A DNA stretch of 64,000 nt from Halomonas sp. SpR1 (GTDB lineage: Bacteria; Pseudomonadota; Gammaproteobacteria; Pseudomonadales; Halomonadaceae), in NCBI RefSeq assembly GCF_031010175.1, contig NZ_JAUAMB010000017.1, forward strand, positions 1-64,000, written 5' to 3'. Shown here in pieces: positions 28,191 to 37,276 of this stretch. How positions within the stretch are numbered: position 1 is the stretch's first letter; every line of letters starts with the position of its first letter. Made by a program: the position numbers and the translations under genes. The notes beneath the pieces were generated by a model. The model was given only the letters and a program-made list of their open reading frames with translations. It ran no database searches and had not been told where the DNA came from.

Positions 28191-29567
28191 ATGGCCGTTA
28201 TAAAAACAAGTCAAGGTAGTGAATGGTTGCGGCGTGCTATGCGTTGTTTCGATGCAGGTATCGCCACACTAGTCGCATCAACGGCGTTATGGCTGATGCC
28301 TAACATTGACCTAGACGGCAATGACTACCTTTTCTTAATAATCATAGGCAGCCTACTTTTACCCGCAGTAGGCGAATTATTTGGTCTCTACCAGCCGTGG
28401 CGCGGGCGCAGCCTTTACACCATGCTCGGCATTTATCTCGCCACCTGGATTGCTACTATAGGCCTGCTCAGCCTATTGCTTGTCGCTATTCAAGGTACAC
28501 AGAGTTTTTCCCGGTTGTGGATGGGCGTTTCTGCATTATCAGTTTTGGCCGTGGGCAGTGTCATGCGTACCTTGCTGTATGGGTATTTAAGACGCCTGCG
28601 TGCAAAAGGGCACAATCTAAAGCGCGTGCTGCTAATCGGTAAAAAAGATAATATCGCGCTATTAGAAAAAAAAATCATCGAAACGCCCCATGCTGGTTAT
28701 ATAGTAGTAGGGCATTACGTAGATGAAGACGACACAACTTTTTTTCACAGGATGGCTGTTTTCGCGAAAGAGAATATATTTCAACGTAGCTTTGACGAGA
28801 TATGGTTAGGCTATCCTTTGATTCAAGGTAATCGCGTTCGCCACTTAATGCGTTTACTTGCTGGTATTCCATCTAGTATCCGCTTTTTCCCTGATCTACC
28901 TGATATACGTTTTCTGAATCATCGTATTGCGCAGGTGGCAGGTCTTTACTCATTAGAGCTCAATTATACACCTCTCAATGGCCCCATGCGTTTAATTAAA
29001 GCCTTGGAAGATCGTGTGCTAGGCCTAGTGCTCTTTATAATCTTTCTTCCTGTAATGTTAGTTGTTGCTATCGCGATCAAGTGGAGTATGGGTAGTCCAG
29101 TGCTTTTTAAACAAGAGCGTCATGGTCTGGATGGTAAGCGTTTCAGAATTTACAAGTTTAGAACAATGCTCTTACACGATGGTAGCCAAACAAAACAGGC
29201 ATCACATGGTGATGAGCGGGTAACCCCGCTGGGGCGTTTCCTGCGGCGCACTAGCCTAGATGAATTGCCTCAGCTCTATAACGTTCTTCAGGGCCGCATG
29301 TCGTTGGTGGGCCCCAGGCCTCATGCAATGGATCATAACGATCACTACAAAGATCATATTGATATCTATATGCAAAGGCACCGGGTTAAACCGGGCATGA
29401 CAGGTTGGGCGCAAGTCAATGGTCTACGAGGCATAACTGACGATGTAAAGCTTATGGAGAAGCGAGTAGAGTACGACCTATATTATATTGAGCGATGGTC
29501 TTTAGGATTTGACTTGAAAATATTAACGATGACCTTAACTAAAGGTTTTGTTAACGGCCAGCCTTAA
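28191..29567 (+). CDS. Polyprenyl-phosphate sugar-1-phosphate transferase (WcaJ/WbaP type)
   Basis: 458 residues: four or five N-terminal membrane helices (about 15-125), a nucleotide-binding-like middle domain (RVLLIGKKDN), then the catalytic bacterial sugar transferase domain with its membrane-associated helix (about 280). The latter carries KRFRIYKFRTML, the DELPQLYNVLQGRMSLVGPRP motif and VKPGMTGWAQVNGLRG. It loads the first sugar-1-phosphate onto undecaprenyl phosphate at the cytoplasmic face, committing the polysaccharide. Glucose or galactose is usual; the sugar cannot be read here. Nine bases separate it from the TolC gene, so it appears co-transcribed with the type I exporter. Confidence 0.92.
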   Translation: MAVIKTSQGSEWLRRAMRCFDAGIATLVASTALWLMPNIDLDGNDYLFLIIIGSLLLPAVGELFGLYQPWRGRSLYTMLGIYLATWIATIGLLSLLLVAIQGTQSFSRLWMGVSALSVLAVGSVMRTLLYGYLRRLRAKGHNLKRVLLIGKKDNIALLEKKIIETPHAGYIVVGHYVDEDDTTFFHRMAVFAKENIFQRSFDEIWLGYPLIQGNRVRHLMRLLAGIPSSIRFFPDLPDIRFLNHRIAQVAGLYSLELNYTPLNGPMRLIKALEDRVLGLVLFIIFLPVMLVVAIAIKWSMGSPVLFKQERHGLDGKRFRIYKFRTMLLHDGSQTKQASHGDERVTPLGRFLRRTSLDELPQLYNVLQGRMSLVGPRPHAMDHNDHYKDHIDIYMQRHRVKPGMTGWAQVNGLRGITDDVKLMEKRVEYDLYYIERWSLGFDLKILTMTLTKGFVNGQP

Positions 29568-29581
29568 AGTAGAAAAGTACG

Positions 29582-29691
29582 CTTATAGCTAAGAATTAGT
29601 GTTCTACTAAAAATTTTTGATGTGAATTAGTGTTTAACGGCGCGTACGTAAATGCTAAATGAAACTTTTTAAGTTTGGATACTTATAGCTA
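29582..29691 (+). repeat. Two pairs of direct repeats in the leader region of manC
   Basis: GAATTAGTGTT occurs at 29593-29603 and 29624-29634, a 31-base (about three helical turns) spacing. CTTATAGCTA occurs at 29582-29591 and 29682-29691, exactly 100 bases apart. The region (29568-29718) lies between the sugar transferase gene and manC and may hold a promoter with repeated operator sites. Confidence 0.6.
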
Positions 29692-29718
29692 CCAAGTGGC
29701 TTATCTCAAGGAGGATTT

Positions 29719-31158
29719 ATGATTTTACCCGTAATTTTATCAGGTGGTTCAGGTTCGCGCCTATGGCCAGTATCTCGTGAGCATTACCCCAAGCAGTTTC
29801 TGAACCTGCATAACGATGATGTTAGTTTGCTGCAAGAAGCGGCCCTTCGTCTGAAAGATGTCGCCAATGCAGGCGACCCTATTATTGTATGTAACGAAGA
29901 ACACCGCTTTTTAGTTGCTGAGCAAATGCAGCAGGTCGGCTTCAAAGGCAGCCAAATTATACTAGAGCCCTGCGGTCGGAACACAGCGCCCGCATTAGCA
30001 ATTGCCGCGTTGGCCGCAATTGATGTAAACGTAGAAGCCGAATTATTGGTCATGCCTGCTGATCACGTCATCAAAGATGCAATAGCATTCTCTGATGCGG
30101 TAGAAAAAGGCCGCGTACTTAGTCAACAAGGCAAACTAGTGACGTTTGGTATCACGCCAGCTTCGCCGCACACAGGTTATGGCTACATAAAGCGTGGTTC
30201 AGCATTGAGTGAAGGATTTGCCGTTGAAGCGTTTGTCGAAAAACCGGATTTAGCCGCGGCTGAAAGCTACTTAAAAAGTGGGGACTACCTCTGGAATAGT
30301 GGAATATTCCTATTTAAAGCAAGCAGCTACTTAGAAGCACTAAAGCAGTATGCGCCTGATATTTTAACGTCTTGCCAAGCTGCCTACCAAGCACGCACAG
30401 AAGACATGGACTTTTTGCGCATTGAAGAGGCATCGTTTGCCCAATGCAGAAATGAGTCCATAGATTATGCGGTGATGGAGCACACCAAGCAGGCAGCCGT
30501 TGTGCCTATGTCACCTGGCTGGAGTGACATTGGCGCTTGGGACGCGCTCCACGAACTGCGCTCTAGCGAGGACAAACAGAGCGGTAACGTCGTCCATGGC
30601 GATGTGATGCTCCATGAAACCCAGAATAGCTTAGTTTATAGCGATTCACGCTTAGTGGCGGCTGTTGGCGTTAAAGACCTAATCATTGTCGAAACCGACG
30701 ATGCTGTGCTAGTTGCTGATCGCCATCAGGCTCAGGATACAAAGTTAATCGTTAATGCCCTTAAAGCTGCGGGTCGTAAAGAGTTTCAGTCGCATCAACA
30801 GGTTTATCGACCCTGGGGGCATTACCGCACCATGGTATTAACGGATAGCTTTCAGGTGAAAGAAATAGTCGTTAATCCAGGCGGCAAGCTATCCTTGCAA
30901 ATGCACCACCATCGTGCAGAGCACTGGGTGGTTGTGCAAGGCACGGCGCAGGTTACTCAGGGCGAAGGTCATGGGGATATATCGAAGTTGCGCAGCTTTT
31001 TGCTGTCTGAAGATGAGTCCACCTATATACCATTAGGCACAGTGCACCGTCTTGAAAATCCCGGTGTGATACCCCTCAAGCTAATTGAAGTGCAAACTGG
31101 CTCCTACCTGGGGGAAGACGATATCGTCCGTTATAACGACAAGTACGGTCGAGAATAA
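29719..31158 (+). CDS. manC: Mannose-1-phosphate guanylyltransferase / mannose-6-phosphate isomerase
   Basis: 479 residues, the usual length of the bifunctional type II enzyme. The N-terminal nucleotidyltransferase domain starts LSGGSGSRLWPVSREHYPKQ and contains FVEKPD near residue 173. The C-terminal cupin isomerase domain runs from about 355 (YRPWGHYRTM, then QMHHHRAEHWVVVQGTAQV with metal-binding histidines). It makes GDP-mannose and interconverts mannose-6-P and fructose-6-P. It supplies Gmd/Rmd at the end of the locus. AAGGAGGA lies directly upstream of the ATG. Confidence 0.95.
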   Translation: MILPVILSGGSGSRLWPVSREHYPKQFLNLHNDDVSLLQEAALRLKDVANAGDPIIVCNEEHRFLVAEQMQQVGFKGSQIILEPCGRNTAPALAIAALAAIDVNVEAELLVMPADHVIKDAIAFSDAVEKGRVLSQQGKLVTFGITPASPHTGYGYIKRGSALSEGFAVEAFVEKPDLAAAESYLKSGDYLWNSGIFLFKASSYLEALKQYAPDILTSCQAAYQARTEDMDFLRIEEASFAQCRNESIDYAVMEHTKQAAVVPMSPGWSDIGAWDALHELRSSEDKQSGNVVHGDVMLHETQNSLVYSDSRLVAAVGVKDLIIVETDDAVLVADRHQAQDTKLIVNALKAAGRKEFQSHQQVYRPWGHYRTMVLTDSFQVKEIVVNPGGKLSLQMHHHRAEHWVVVQGTAQVTQGEGHGDISKLRSFLLSEDESTYIPLGTVHRLENPGVIPLKLIEVQTGSYLGEDDIVRYNDKYGRE

Positions 31159-31206
31159 TTACGGTCGATAACAAAAAGTGGTTACACATAGGAGCAAAAT
31201 GTTGTA

Positions 31207-32322
31207 ATGAAAGTCGCCATTGTCCACGACTGGCTGACCACCTGGGCTGGCGCAGAAAAAGCGCTGGCTGAGTTGCTCAACTGTTTCCCTCAAGCAGAAA
31301 TATTTACCATCGTTAATTTTCTCGAAGAGGGAACAATTCCTGCGCTCAATCGCCATGTTATCCACACCAGTTTTATCCAGCGCATGCCTTGGGCACGAAC
31401 GCGATATAGGCAGTATTTGCCACTAATGCCATTAGCAGTAGAGCAGTTCGATCTCAAGGGTTTTGACCTGATTCTGTCTAGTAGTCATGCAGTAGCAAAA
31501 GGGGTGATCTCTGATCCCAGTGCGGTACACATTTGCTATTGCTACAGCCCTATGCGGTATGCCTGGGACATGCAGCACCAGTACTTACGCCAGTCAGGAA
31601 AAGAGAAAGGCTTAATGAGCTGGCTGATGCGTTGGCAGCTATACCGGCTACGTCAGTGGGACTATATTAGTGCTCAGCGTGTTGACCACTTTATTGCAAT
31701 TTCAAGCTATATAAAACGGCGTATTGAAACGTTCTACCGTCGCGAAGCCGATGTGATTTACCCGCCAGTGGATGTAGATAAATTTTGTTATGATCGCCCT
31801 AGAGAACATTTTTATCTAACCGCCTCACGCATGGTGCCCTATAAGCGCATCGATTTAGTGATTGAAGCATTCAATAAAATGCCGGACAAACAGCTAGTTG
31901 TTATTGGTGATGGCCCTGATTATGCCAAATTGGCAGCGTTGGCAGGTTCGAATGTGATAATGATGGGATACCAATCTGACAGCGTGTTGATTGATCACCT
32001 AGAGCGTAGCCAGGCATTTTTATTTATGGCAGAAGAAGACTTTGGTATTTTGCCAGTAGAGGCGCAGGCCGCAGGGGCCCCTGTCATTGGCTATGGTGTT
32101 GGGGGATTGGCTGAAACAACGCTGAATAACGTGTCCGGCTTATGGGTAAAAGAGCAGTCCAGTGATGCATTAGTGGCATGTATTGAGCACTTTGAAGCGA
32201 GTAAACGGCTAGATCCTTCACTATTTTCTCCGAAAGTATGTAGACAAAGTGCAGAGCGTTTCACTACTGCGAATTTTGTCCAAGCCATGCAGTCCTTGGT
32301 TAAGAAACATCTACTCCACTAG
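31207..32322 (+). CDS. GT4-family glycosyltransferase (mannosyl- or rhamnosyltransferase-like)
   Basis: 371 residues, GT-B fold. N-terminal acceptor domain begins MKVAIVHDWLTTWAGAEKAL. The C-terminal donor domain has SRMVPYKRIDLVIEAF, VVIGDGPD and the E-x7-E region AEEDFGILPVEAQAAGAPV. Close in style to mannosyltransferases that act early on lipid-linked O-polysaccharides such as the A-band rhamnan, so a primer-stage transferase using GDP-mannose or GDP-rhamnose is plausible. A two-codon frame ATG-TTG-TAA directly precedes and overlaps the start (31199-31207). The stop overlaps the convergent next gene by four bases. Confidence 0.85.
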   Translation: MKVAIVHDWLTTWAGAEKALAELLNCFPQAEIFTIVNFLEEGTIPALNRHVIHTSFIQRMPWARTRYRQYLPLMPLAVEQFDLKGFDLILSSSHAVAKGVISDPSAVHICYCYSPMRYAWDMQHQYLRQSGKEKGLMSWLMRWQLYRLRQWDYISAQRVDHFIAISSYIKRRIETFYRREADVIYPPVDVDKFCYDRPREHFYLTASRMVPYKRIDLVIEAFNKMPDKQLVVIGDGPDYAKLAALAGSNVIMMGYQSDSVLIDHLERSQAFLFMAEEDFGILPVEAQAAGAPVIGYGVGGLAETTLNNVSGLWVKEQSSDALVACIEHFEASKRLDPSLFSPKVCRQSAERFTTANFVQAMQSLVKKHLLH

Positions 32323-33317
32323 CTGGTTTCTGTTAAGGAGCGATAAAACTGCTCACACCGTTCCATCGGCTGACTACCCAGCCAACCGATTAACTGCTTG
32401 GTATAATTTAAGCGTGCCTCATCAACTAAGTGGAAATTAGTGTCAAAGAAATCGTTGGCATTACGCATAGCAGCTCTGGGCTTGCCCACCCAAAAGAGCC
32501 CCTCTGCTGTGGCTATGTGGGGTAATGTTTCATAAAAATGTGCTTCGGTAAGAGACTCCACATAGCTTCGCTGGAACAACATAGGAGGGGGCAAAAACAC
32601 CGGGCATGCGCCTTTCGCAAGCAATTCATCGCGAAAGCGACGTAGCCGCTCCCAATCAAAGCTACCGTCTCGCAACGCCTTGCCATAGGTTTCAGCAGGT
32701 AAAGAGTTCAAAAAATTCCAGTGACGCTCTTCACGCTGTGCACGCTCGGTACCTATTTGATCGCCATGCTCATTCTGGTGCTGGACACCATAATCACCGC
32801 TGACGGTGAAGCCCTCTGGGAGTCCACGGTAACCTTCTAGAATCCGGGTGAAGGATGTTTTGGCGAACACCTCAAAAGCGCGCTTGAGAGGTAACTGCAA
32901 CAGGGTAATAGGATAGCTGTTTGCCCAATGGATCAGCGAGCTTGAAACCGCCTCTTCACGATTATAAAGCGGATATTCAAGTGGCAAAAGTACCAAATCT
33001 CCTGACCGGATACTGTTTTCAGCGCTGCTTAAAATAACAGGCAGAGAGATGCCAGCATTGACACCGAGATTAACGGCAGGGCGATCGTAGGTTGCTTCCA
33101 AATAGGTACTGTTAACCCCAAACATAGCCCCAGAACCAGCCAGCACCATTATTTTTGGGGACGATAACGCATCAGCGATTTCCCGTTTGTAGTTGATCGA
33201 CTCAATAATCCACTCGTTGTTAGGGTGAGGCCGTCCCAGCTGCCCAGCCCAAAAAATTACCCACAAAGTGAAAATGACTAAACTGCCAGTGGCCATCCCT
33301 GTTAAAAAACGTACCAT
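32319..33317 (-). CDS. SGNH-like membrane-anchored protein, partner of the MBOAT acyltransferase
   Basis: 332 residues with one N-terminal membrane helix (about 7-27). A periplasmic SGNH/AlgJ-like domain is suggested by LAGSGAMFGVN, candidate nucleophile S62, and DTNFHLVDE near the C terminus, a D-x3-H catalytic pair (D292, H296). It sits 27 bases downstream of an MBOAT gene on the same strand. Such pairs (AlgI with AlgJ/AlgX, PatA with PatB) O-acetylate exported polysaccharides, the MBOAT passing acetyl groups across the membrane and the SGNH protein transferring them. The overall similarity is weak, so the family is inferred from motif and partner. Confidence 0.6.
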   Translation of the reverse strand: MVRFLTGMATGSLVIFTLWVIFWAGQLGRPHPNNEWIIESINYKREIADALSSPKIMVLAGSGAMFGVNSTYLEATYDRPAVNLGVNAGISLPVILSSAENSIRSGDLVLLPLEYPLYNREEAVSSSLIHWANSYPITLLQLPLKRAFEVFAKTSFTRILEGYRGLPEGFTVSGDYGVQHQNEHGDQIGTERAQREERHWNFLNSLPAETYGKALRDGSFDWERLRRFRDELLAKGACPVFLPPPMLFQRSYVESLTEAHFYETLPHIATAEGLFWVGKPRAAMRNANDFFDTNFHLVDEARLNYTKQLIGWLGSQPMERCEQFYRSLTETS

Positions 33318-33344
33318 TTAAAATTCCTTCAGGAGGGCGCAATA

Positions 33345-34748
33345 CTAAAAGTTGAAATAAAGAAAAGCCTGGCTGGGCAGATCCAACATTGCTTTCATCA
33401 CCATTAATAATACACCGCCAACGATTGCGCCTTGCCAAAAATAGCGGCTTGGTTGGTTCAACTGCTTCACCCACGCCATACTGTTTGGCATTACCAACAC
33501 AATTAGCGTTGCCACTATGATTAGCAGCCCAGGCGAGCGTAGAGTCATGGCCCCTTGGCCTAGATTATTAACGAGCTCACCAAGCGCGCCCCACTGCCAT
33601 ACTGTCAGGCCTGAATAGAGAGACCAGGTGTGTTCAAGACTGGTTGCTCGAAAAGGCACCCAGGCCAGCATTACAGTACAAAAGGTCAAAAGCCAGCCAG
33701 CGGTTTTAGGCATACGAAATAGGCTAAACTGCCGCCATAAAACCATTACCGCTAACAAAGCCCCATGCATACCACCCCATAACAAAAACTGCCAGCCAGC
33801 ACCATGCCAAAGTCCGCCTAACAGCATCGTTGTGAATAACGCAAATAAGTGGCGTGGTAAGCCGTGTTTGCTACCTCCAAGTGGGACATACAAGTAGTCG
33901 CGAAGAAAACGCGAAAGCGTTATATGCCAGCGTCGCCAAAATGCTTGAATGTCACTCGCTTGGTAGGGTGACGCAAAATTTTCGGGCAGCCTGATGCCAA
34001 GCAGTAAGGCTAGGCCAATGGCCATATCCGCATAGCCTGAAAAATCAAAATAGAGCTGTAAACCATATGACCAGCCTGCCATAAGTGTATCACCAGCGAC
34101 GAAGGAATCTGTCGGCGCGCTATATATATGATCCACATAGGGCGCTAAATTATCAGCAATCATCAGCTTTTTAGCCAGCCCAAGTGCTAGCAACAGCAAA
34201 CCACAACGCACCGCTGAGGAACTGGGCCGCTGTAAATACGCTAACTGAGGAGCTAAATCGCGGTAATGAACAATGGGGCCCGCAATAAGCTGCGGGAAAA
34301 AGCTAACAAATACACCGTAAAGTGATAGTGGCCCCCGTTGAATGACCTTCTGCCTCACATCCACCAAAAAAGCGATCTGTTGAAAGGTAAAAAAAGAGAT
34401 CCCCAGTGGCAGCACCAATGGGCTAAATGGTTGGGGAGGGAGGTCGGCTAATGAAAGAAAAAAGATTGAATACTTAAACCAGCACAGCAGCGCTAGGTTA
34501 AAACCAACACCCAGCCATAACCAAGCCCGGCTAGGCCTGCATATGTGGCCAGCCAACCAATAGTTGACGACAATGCTGCCCACTAAAAGTGGCAGTAGCG
34601 TGATATCCCATACGCCGTAAAAGGCAAAGGACACCAGCCCCAGCCAGCCAAGTAATAAATGCTGCTTGGCATAAAGTGACAATAGCCAAAAAACCAGCCA
34701 CACAGTGGGTAAAAAAATAAATAGAAACTCAGGCGTGCTAAAGACCAT
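33345..34748 (-). CDS. MBOAT-family membrane O-acyltransferase
   Basis: 467 residues from ATG 34748 (MVFSTPEFLFIFLP, matching the usual AlgI-type start MVFSS); the frame extends to a GTG at 34763. About ten membrane helices. The conserved region LGGLWHGAGWQFLLWGGMHG contains the catalytic histidine of the family, and WRRWHITLSRFLRDYLYVPL is the AlgI/DltB hallmark. It would move acetyl groups across the inner membrane for O-acetylation of the polysaccharide encoded around it. It is divergent from the ABC exporter genes. Confidence 0.9.
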   Translation of the reverse strand: MVFSTPEFLFIFLPTVWLVFWLLSLYAKQHLLLGWLGLVSFAFYGVWDITLLPLLVGSIVVNYWLAGHICRPSRAWLWLGVGFNLALLCWFKYSIFFLSLADLPPQPFSPLVLPLGISFFTFQQIAFLVDVRQKVIQRGPLSLYGVFVSFFPQLIAGPIVHYRDLAPQLAYLQRPSSSAVRCGLLLLALGLAKKLMIADNLAPYVDHIYSAPTDSFVAGDTLMAGWSYGLQLYFDFSGYADMAIGLALLLGIRLPENFASPYQASDIQAFWRRWHITLSRFLRDYLYVPLGGSKHGLPRHLFALFTTMLLGGLWHGAGWQFLLWGGMHGALLAVMVLWRQFSLFRMPKTAGWLLTFCTVMLAWVPFRATSLEHTWSLYSGLTVWQWGALGELVNNLGQGAMTLRSPGLLIIVATLIVLVMPNSMAWVKQLNQPSRYFWQGAIVGGVLLMVMKAMLDLPSQAFLYFNF

Positions 34749-35207
34749 GCTAAAAGTGCCCACTCACTCACGGGTTAAAAACGCAGGAGCATACCACAGC
34801 TGATAAGCTTGGAGCGCAGCCGACAGAGAGGCGCTATGTGCATCATACGTTAACAATTGGTAATATACCTGCTAGCAAAAATCGCCGCCGCGTAACCATA
34901 GCGCTCGCTGCCAGCGTCGATTTTCAGCAGGCAAGACACCTTTTTACAGGTCTATTAAACCCACTGAGCTATCCCAGGCATGATTGGTTATTAACACTGC
35001 CGCAGTAAGTGCCCATATGCTGGCGAAGCATCAGTCCTTCGGTCGACCAAAAAAATTGGAGCAAAGTAAGCGCAATCCAGAGGAACTCACGCTGGGCAGC
35101 GCTGCCAGTAACGGTGGTTTCCCATAGACGCTTGGCTTACCATATTGGCCTTTGAATCTATCGTCCTTAAATCAAAAACGGCTCACGAGGCGTAAAAAGG
35201 TAACGGA
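34749..35207. other. Intergenic region between divergent MBOAT and ABC exporter genes
   Basis: About 460 bases without a gene. A perfect 12-bp palindrome GGCAGCGCTGCC lies at 35095-35106. The region must hold promoters for both directions, but no convincing -35/-10 pair and no RfaH ops element (GGCGGTAG) was seen. Confidence 0.5.
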
Positions 35208-36002
35208 ATGCTGGAATCCCTAAAAGGGGCATGGCGCTATCGCCAGTTTATTGCCACATCGATTCGTCACGAGCTAGTGACACGTTTTGCTCGTAGCCGC
35301 ATTGGCGGTGCCTGGATGATAATCCACCCGCTCTCAATGGTGCTGATTTACGCGCTAATTCTTTCCGCTGTACTGTCTGCCAAACTGCCTGGTATCGAGA
35401 GTCAATATGCCTACGCTATTTACCTAACGGCGGGGATGCTCGGCTGGAGCCTATTTAGCGAAATACTCAATCGCTGCTTAGGGGTGTTTATTGAAAATGC
35501 CAACCTAATGAAGAAGCTCGTGTTTCCCAAAATCGCGTTACCGGTGATCATTACGGGCTCATGCTTGATCAATAACCTTGCCTTATTTGTGGTGATTCTG
35601 GTTGTGTTTGCCGTGCTTGGGCACTTTACCCCCAGCACTCTGCTATGGGTGCCTGTACTTACCGGCATTACTGTGCTGCTGGCGCTAGGGTTGGGGTTAA
35701 TGTTGGGCATTCTGAACGTCTTTATTCGCGATATTGGCCAGTTGATGCCTATTGTGCTGCAGTTTCTATTTTGGTTTACCCCAGTGGTATATCCTGCGGA
35801 AATTGTCCCTCCTTCACTTCAGGCAGTCTTGGCTTTTAACCCTCTCTTTCACTTGGTGGGTGCTTATCACAACGTATTGGCCTATGGTCAGGCACCTTCA
35901 CTCATTGCCCTGGTGGGGCTAACGGTACTGGGCGCTGGGTTAGTGTTTGTCAGCGCACTGCTATTTCGAAAAGCCAGCCCGGAAATGGTGGATGCCCTAT
36001 GA
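35208..36002 (+). CDS. wzm: Polysaccharide ABC transporter permease (Wzm type)
   Basis: 264 residues with six membrane helices and the typical entry HELVTRFARSRIGGAWMIIHP. It pairs with the ATPase encoded by the next gene, overlapping it by four bases (ATGA). Together they export a completed, lipid-linked polysaccharide across the inner membrane, as for ABC-dependent O-antigens such as A-band rhamnan or the Caulobacter smooth LPS. Confidence 0.93.
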   Translation: MLESLKGAWRYRQFIATSIRHELVTRFARSRIGGAWMIIHPLSMVLIYALILSAVLSAKLPGIESQYAYAIYLTAGMLGWSLFSEILNRCLGVFIENANLMKKLVFPKIALPVIITGSCLINNLALFVVILVVFAVLGHFTPSTLLWVPVLTGITVLLALGLGLMLGILNVFIRDIGQLMPIVLQFLFWFTPVVYPAEIVPPSLQAVLAFNPLFHLVGAYHNVLAYGQAPSLIALVGLTVLGAGLVFVSALLFRKASPEMVDAL

Positions 36003-37276
36003 ACCACACCACTAAGGTAACCCCAAAGCCGTTATTGGAAGTGCGTGAGCTAGGCAAAGCTTATCGCCGATACCGCAATGAGCTAATGCGTGTAGTTAGC
36101 TGGTTCAGCACGGTTCAGCCCCAGGAAGAGACTTGGATACTGCGCAATATCAATTTTGATGTTGCTCAAGGTGAAGCCGTTGGCATTGTGGGACAAAACG
36201 GCGCGGGGAAAAGTACGCTGCTTAAGATGATTACCGGTACGCTGCGTCCCTCAGAAGGGTATATACGTACTCATGGCCGCGTAGCCGCTATTTTAGAGCT
36301 GGGCATGGGCTTTAATGGCGAGCTAACCGGTAGGCAAAATGTACTGCACTCGGCTGGGTTGATGGGGTTCACTCACGCACAAGTTGATGCTGCCATGGAC
36401 GATATAGAAGCCTTTGCGGAAATAGGCGAGTATTTCGACCAGTCTATGCGGGTCTACTCAAGTGGCATGCAAATGCGCGTTGCTTTTTCAGTCGCCACCG
36501 CCTTCCGCCCTGAAATACTGATCGTTGATGAAGCACTCTCGGTGGGCGATGCCTATTTCCAGCACAAAAGTTTTGACCGTATTCGCGAATTCCAGCGCCA
36601 AGGTACCTCGCTGTTAATTGTTTCCCATGACAAGGCGGCCATCCAGAGTCTCTGCGACCGCGCTATCTTGTTAGAGCAAGGCAGGGTGCTGCAGGATGGG
36701 ATGCCCCAAGACATCATGGACTACTATAATGCCATTATTGCTAAAAAAGAGAACGACAAGGTAGAAATAACCCCACTTGACAGTGGGCAAATTCAAACCC
36801 GTTCAGGTTCAGGTGAAGCCAGTATTACGCAGGTAAGCCTGCACGCTACTAATGGCAATCCTCTGGATGTTGTCGATGTAGGCCAAGAAGTCGAACTGCG
36901 TATTACCGTCGCCGTTTGCGCTGACCTGCCAGAACTGGTGATAGGCTATAAGCTTAAAGACCGAGTCGGCCAGGATGTGTTTGGCACCAATACTTGGCAC
37001 ACTCATCAAGTCGAACAGCAGCTGAGCGCAGGCGAAACGCTTACCTATCGCATGCGCTTCAACGCTAATCTTGGCCCCGGTAGTTATTCGGTGTCGCTTT
37101 CCCTGCACAGTAGCGACACTCACTTAACCCATAACTATCAATGGGTAGATCACGCGCTGGTGTTCCAAATGGTCAACATGGAAAAAGACTTCTTTTTGGG
37201 CAGCAGTTGGATCATGCCCACCATCGAGTGTGAGCGGCAAGCCGCGATAAGTTCAGAATCTAACGAGTCAGTTTAA
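35999..37276 (+). CDS. wzt: Polysaccharide ABC transporter ATPase with C-terminal glycan-binding domain (Wzt type)
   Basis: 425 residues. ATPase domain: Walker A GQNGAGKS at 65-72, the signature YSSGMQMRVAFSVA, and Walker B EILIVDEALSVGD. Residues about 260-425 form the extra beta-sandwich domain (ITQVSLHATNGNPLDVVDVGQ; GPGSYSVSLSLHS) that in Wzt proteins recognises the capped non-reducing end of the polymer. Its presence implies that chain ends are chemically marked, fitting the methyltransferase fused in the next gene. The stop shares one base with the next start (TAATG). Confidence 0.94.
   Translation: MNHTTKVTPKPLLEVRELGKAYRRYRNELMRVVSWFSTVQPQEETWILRNINFDVAQGEAVGIVGQNGAGKSTLLKMITGTLRPSEGYIRTHGRVAAILELGMGFNGELTGRQNVLHSAGLMGFTHAQVDAAMDDIEAFAEIGEYFDQSMRVYSSGMQMRVAFSVATAFRPEILIVDEALSVGDAYFQHKSFDRIREFQRQGTSLLIVSHDKAAIQSLCDRAILLEQGRVLQDGMPQDIMDYYNAIIAKKENDKVEITPLDSGQIQTRSGSGEASITQVSLHATNGNPLDVVDVGQEVELRITVAVCADLPELVIGYKLKDRVGQDVFGTNTWHTHQVEQQLSAGETLTYRMRFNANLGPGSYSVSLSLHSSDTHLTHNYQWVDHALVFQMVNMEKDFFLGSSWIMPTIECERQAAISSESNESV

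Noticed and set aside
29639..29650. Possible RfaH ops element upstream of manC (GGCGCGTACGTA)
   Set aside because: It does not match the ops core GGCGGTAG and no better match was found in the polysaccharide locus.
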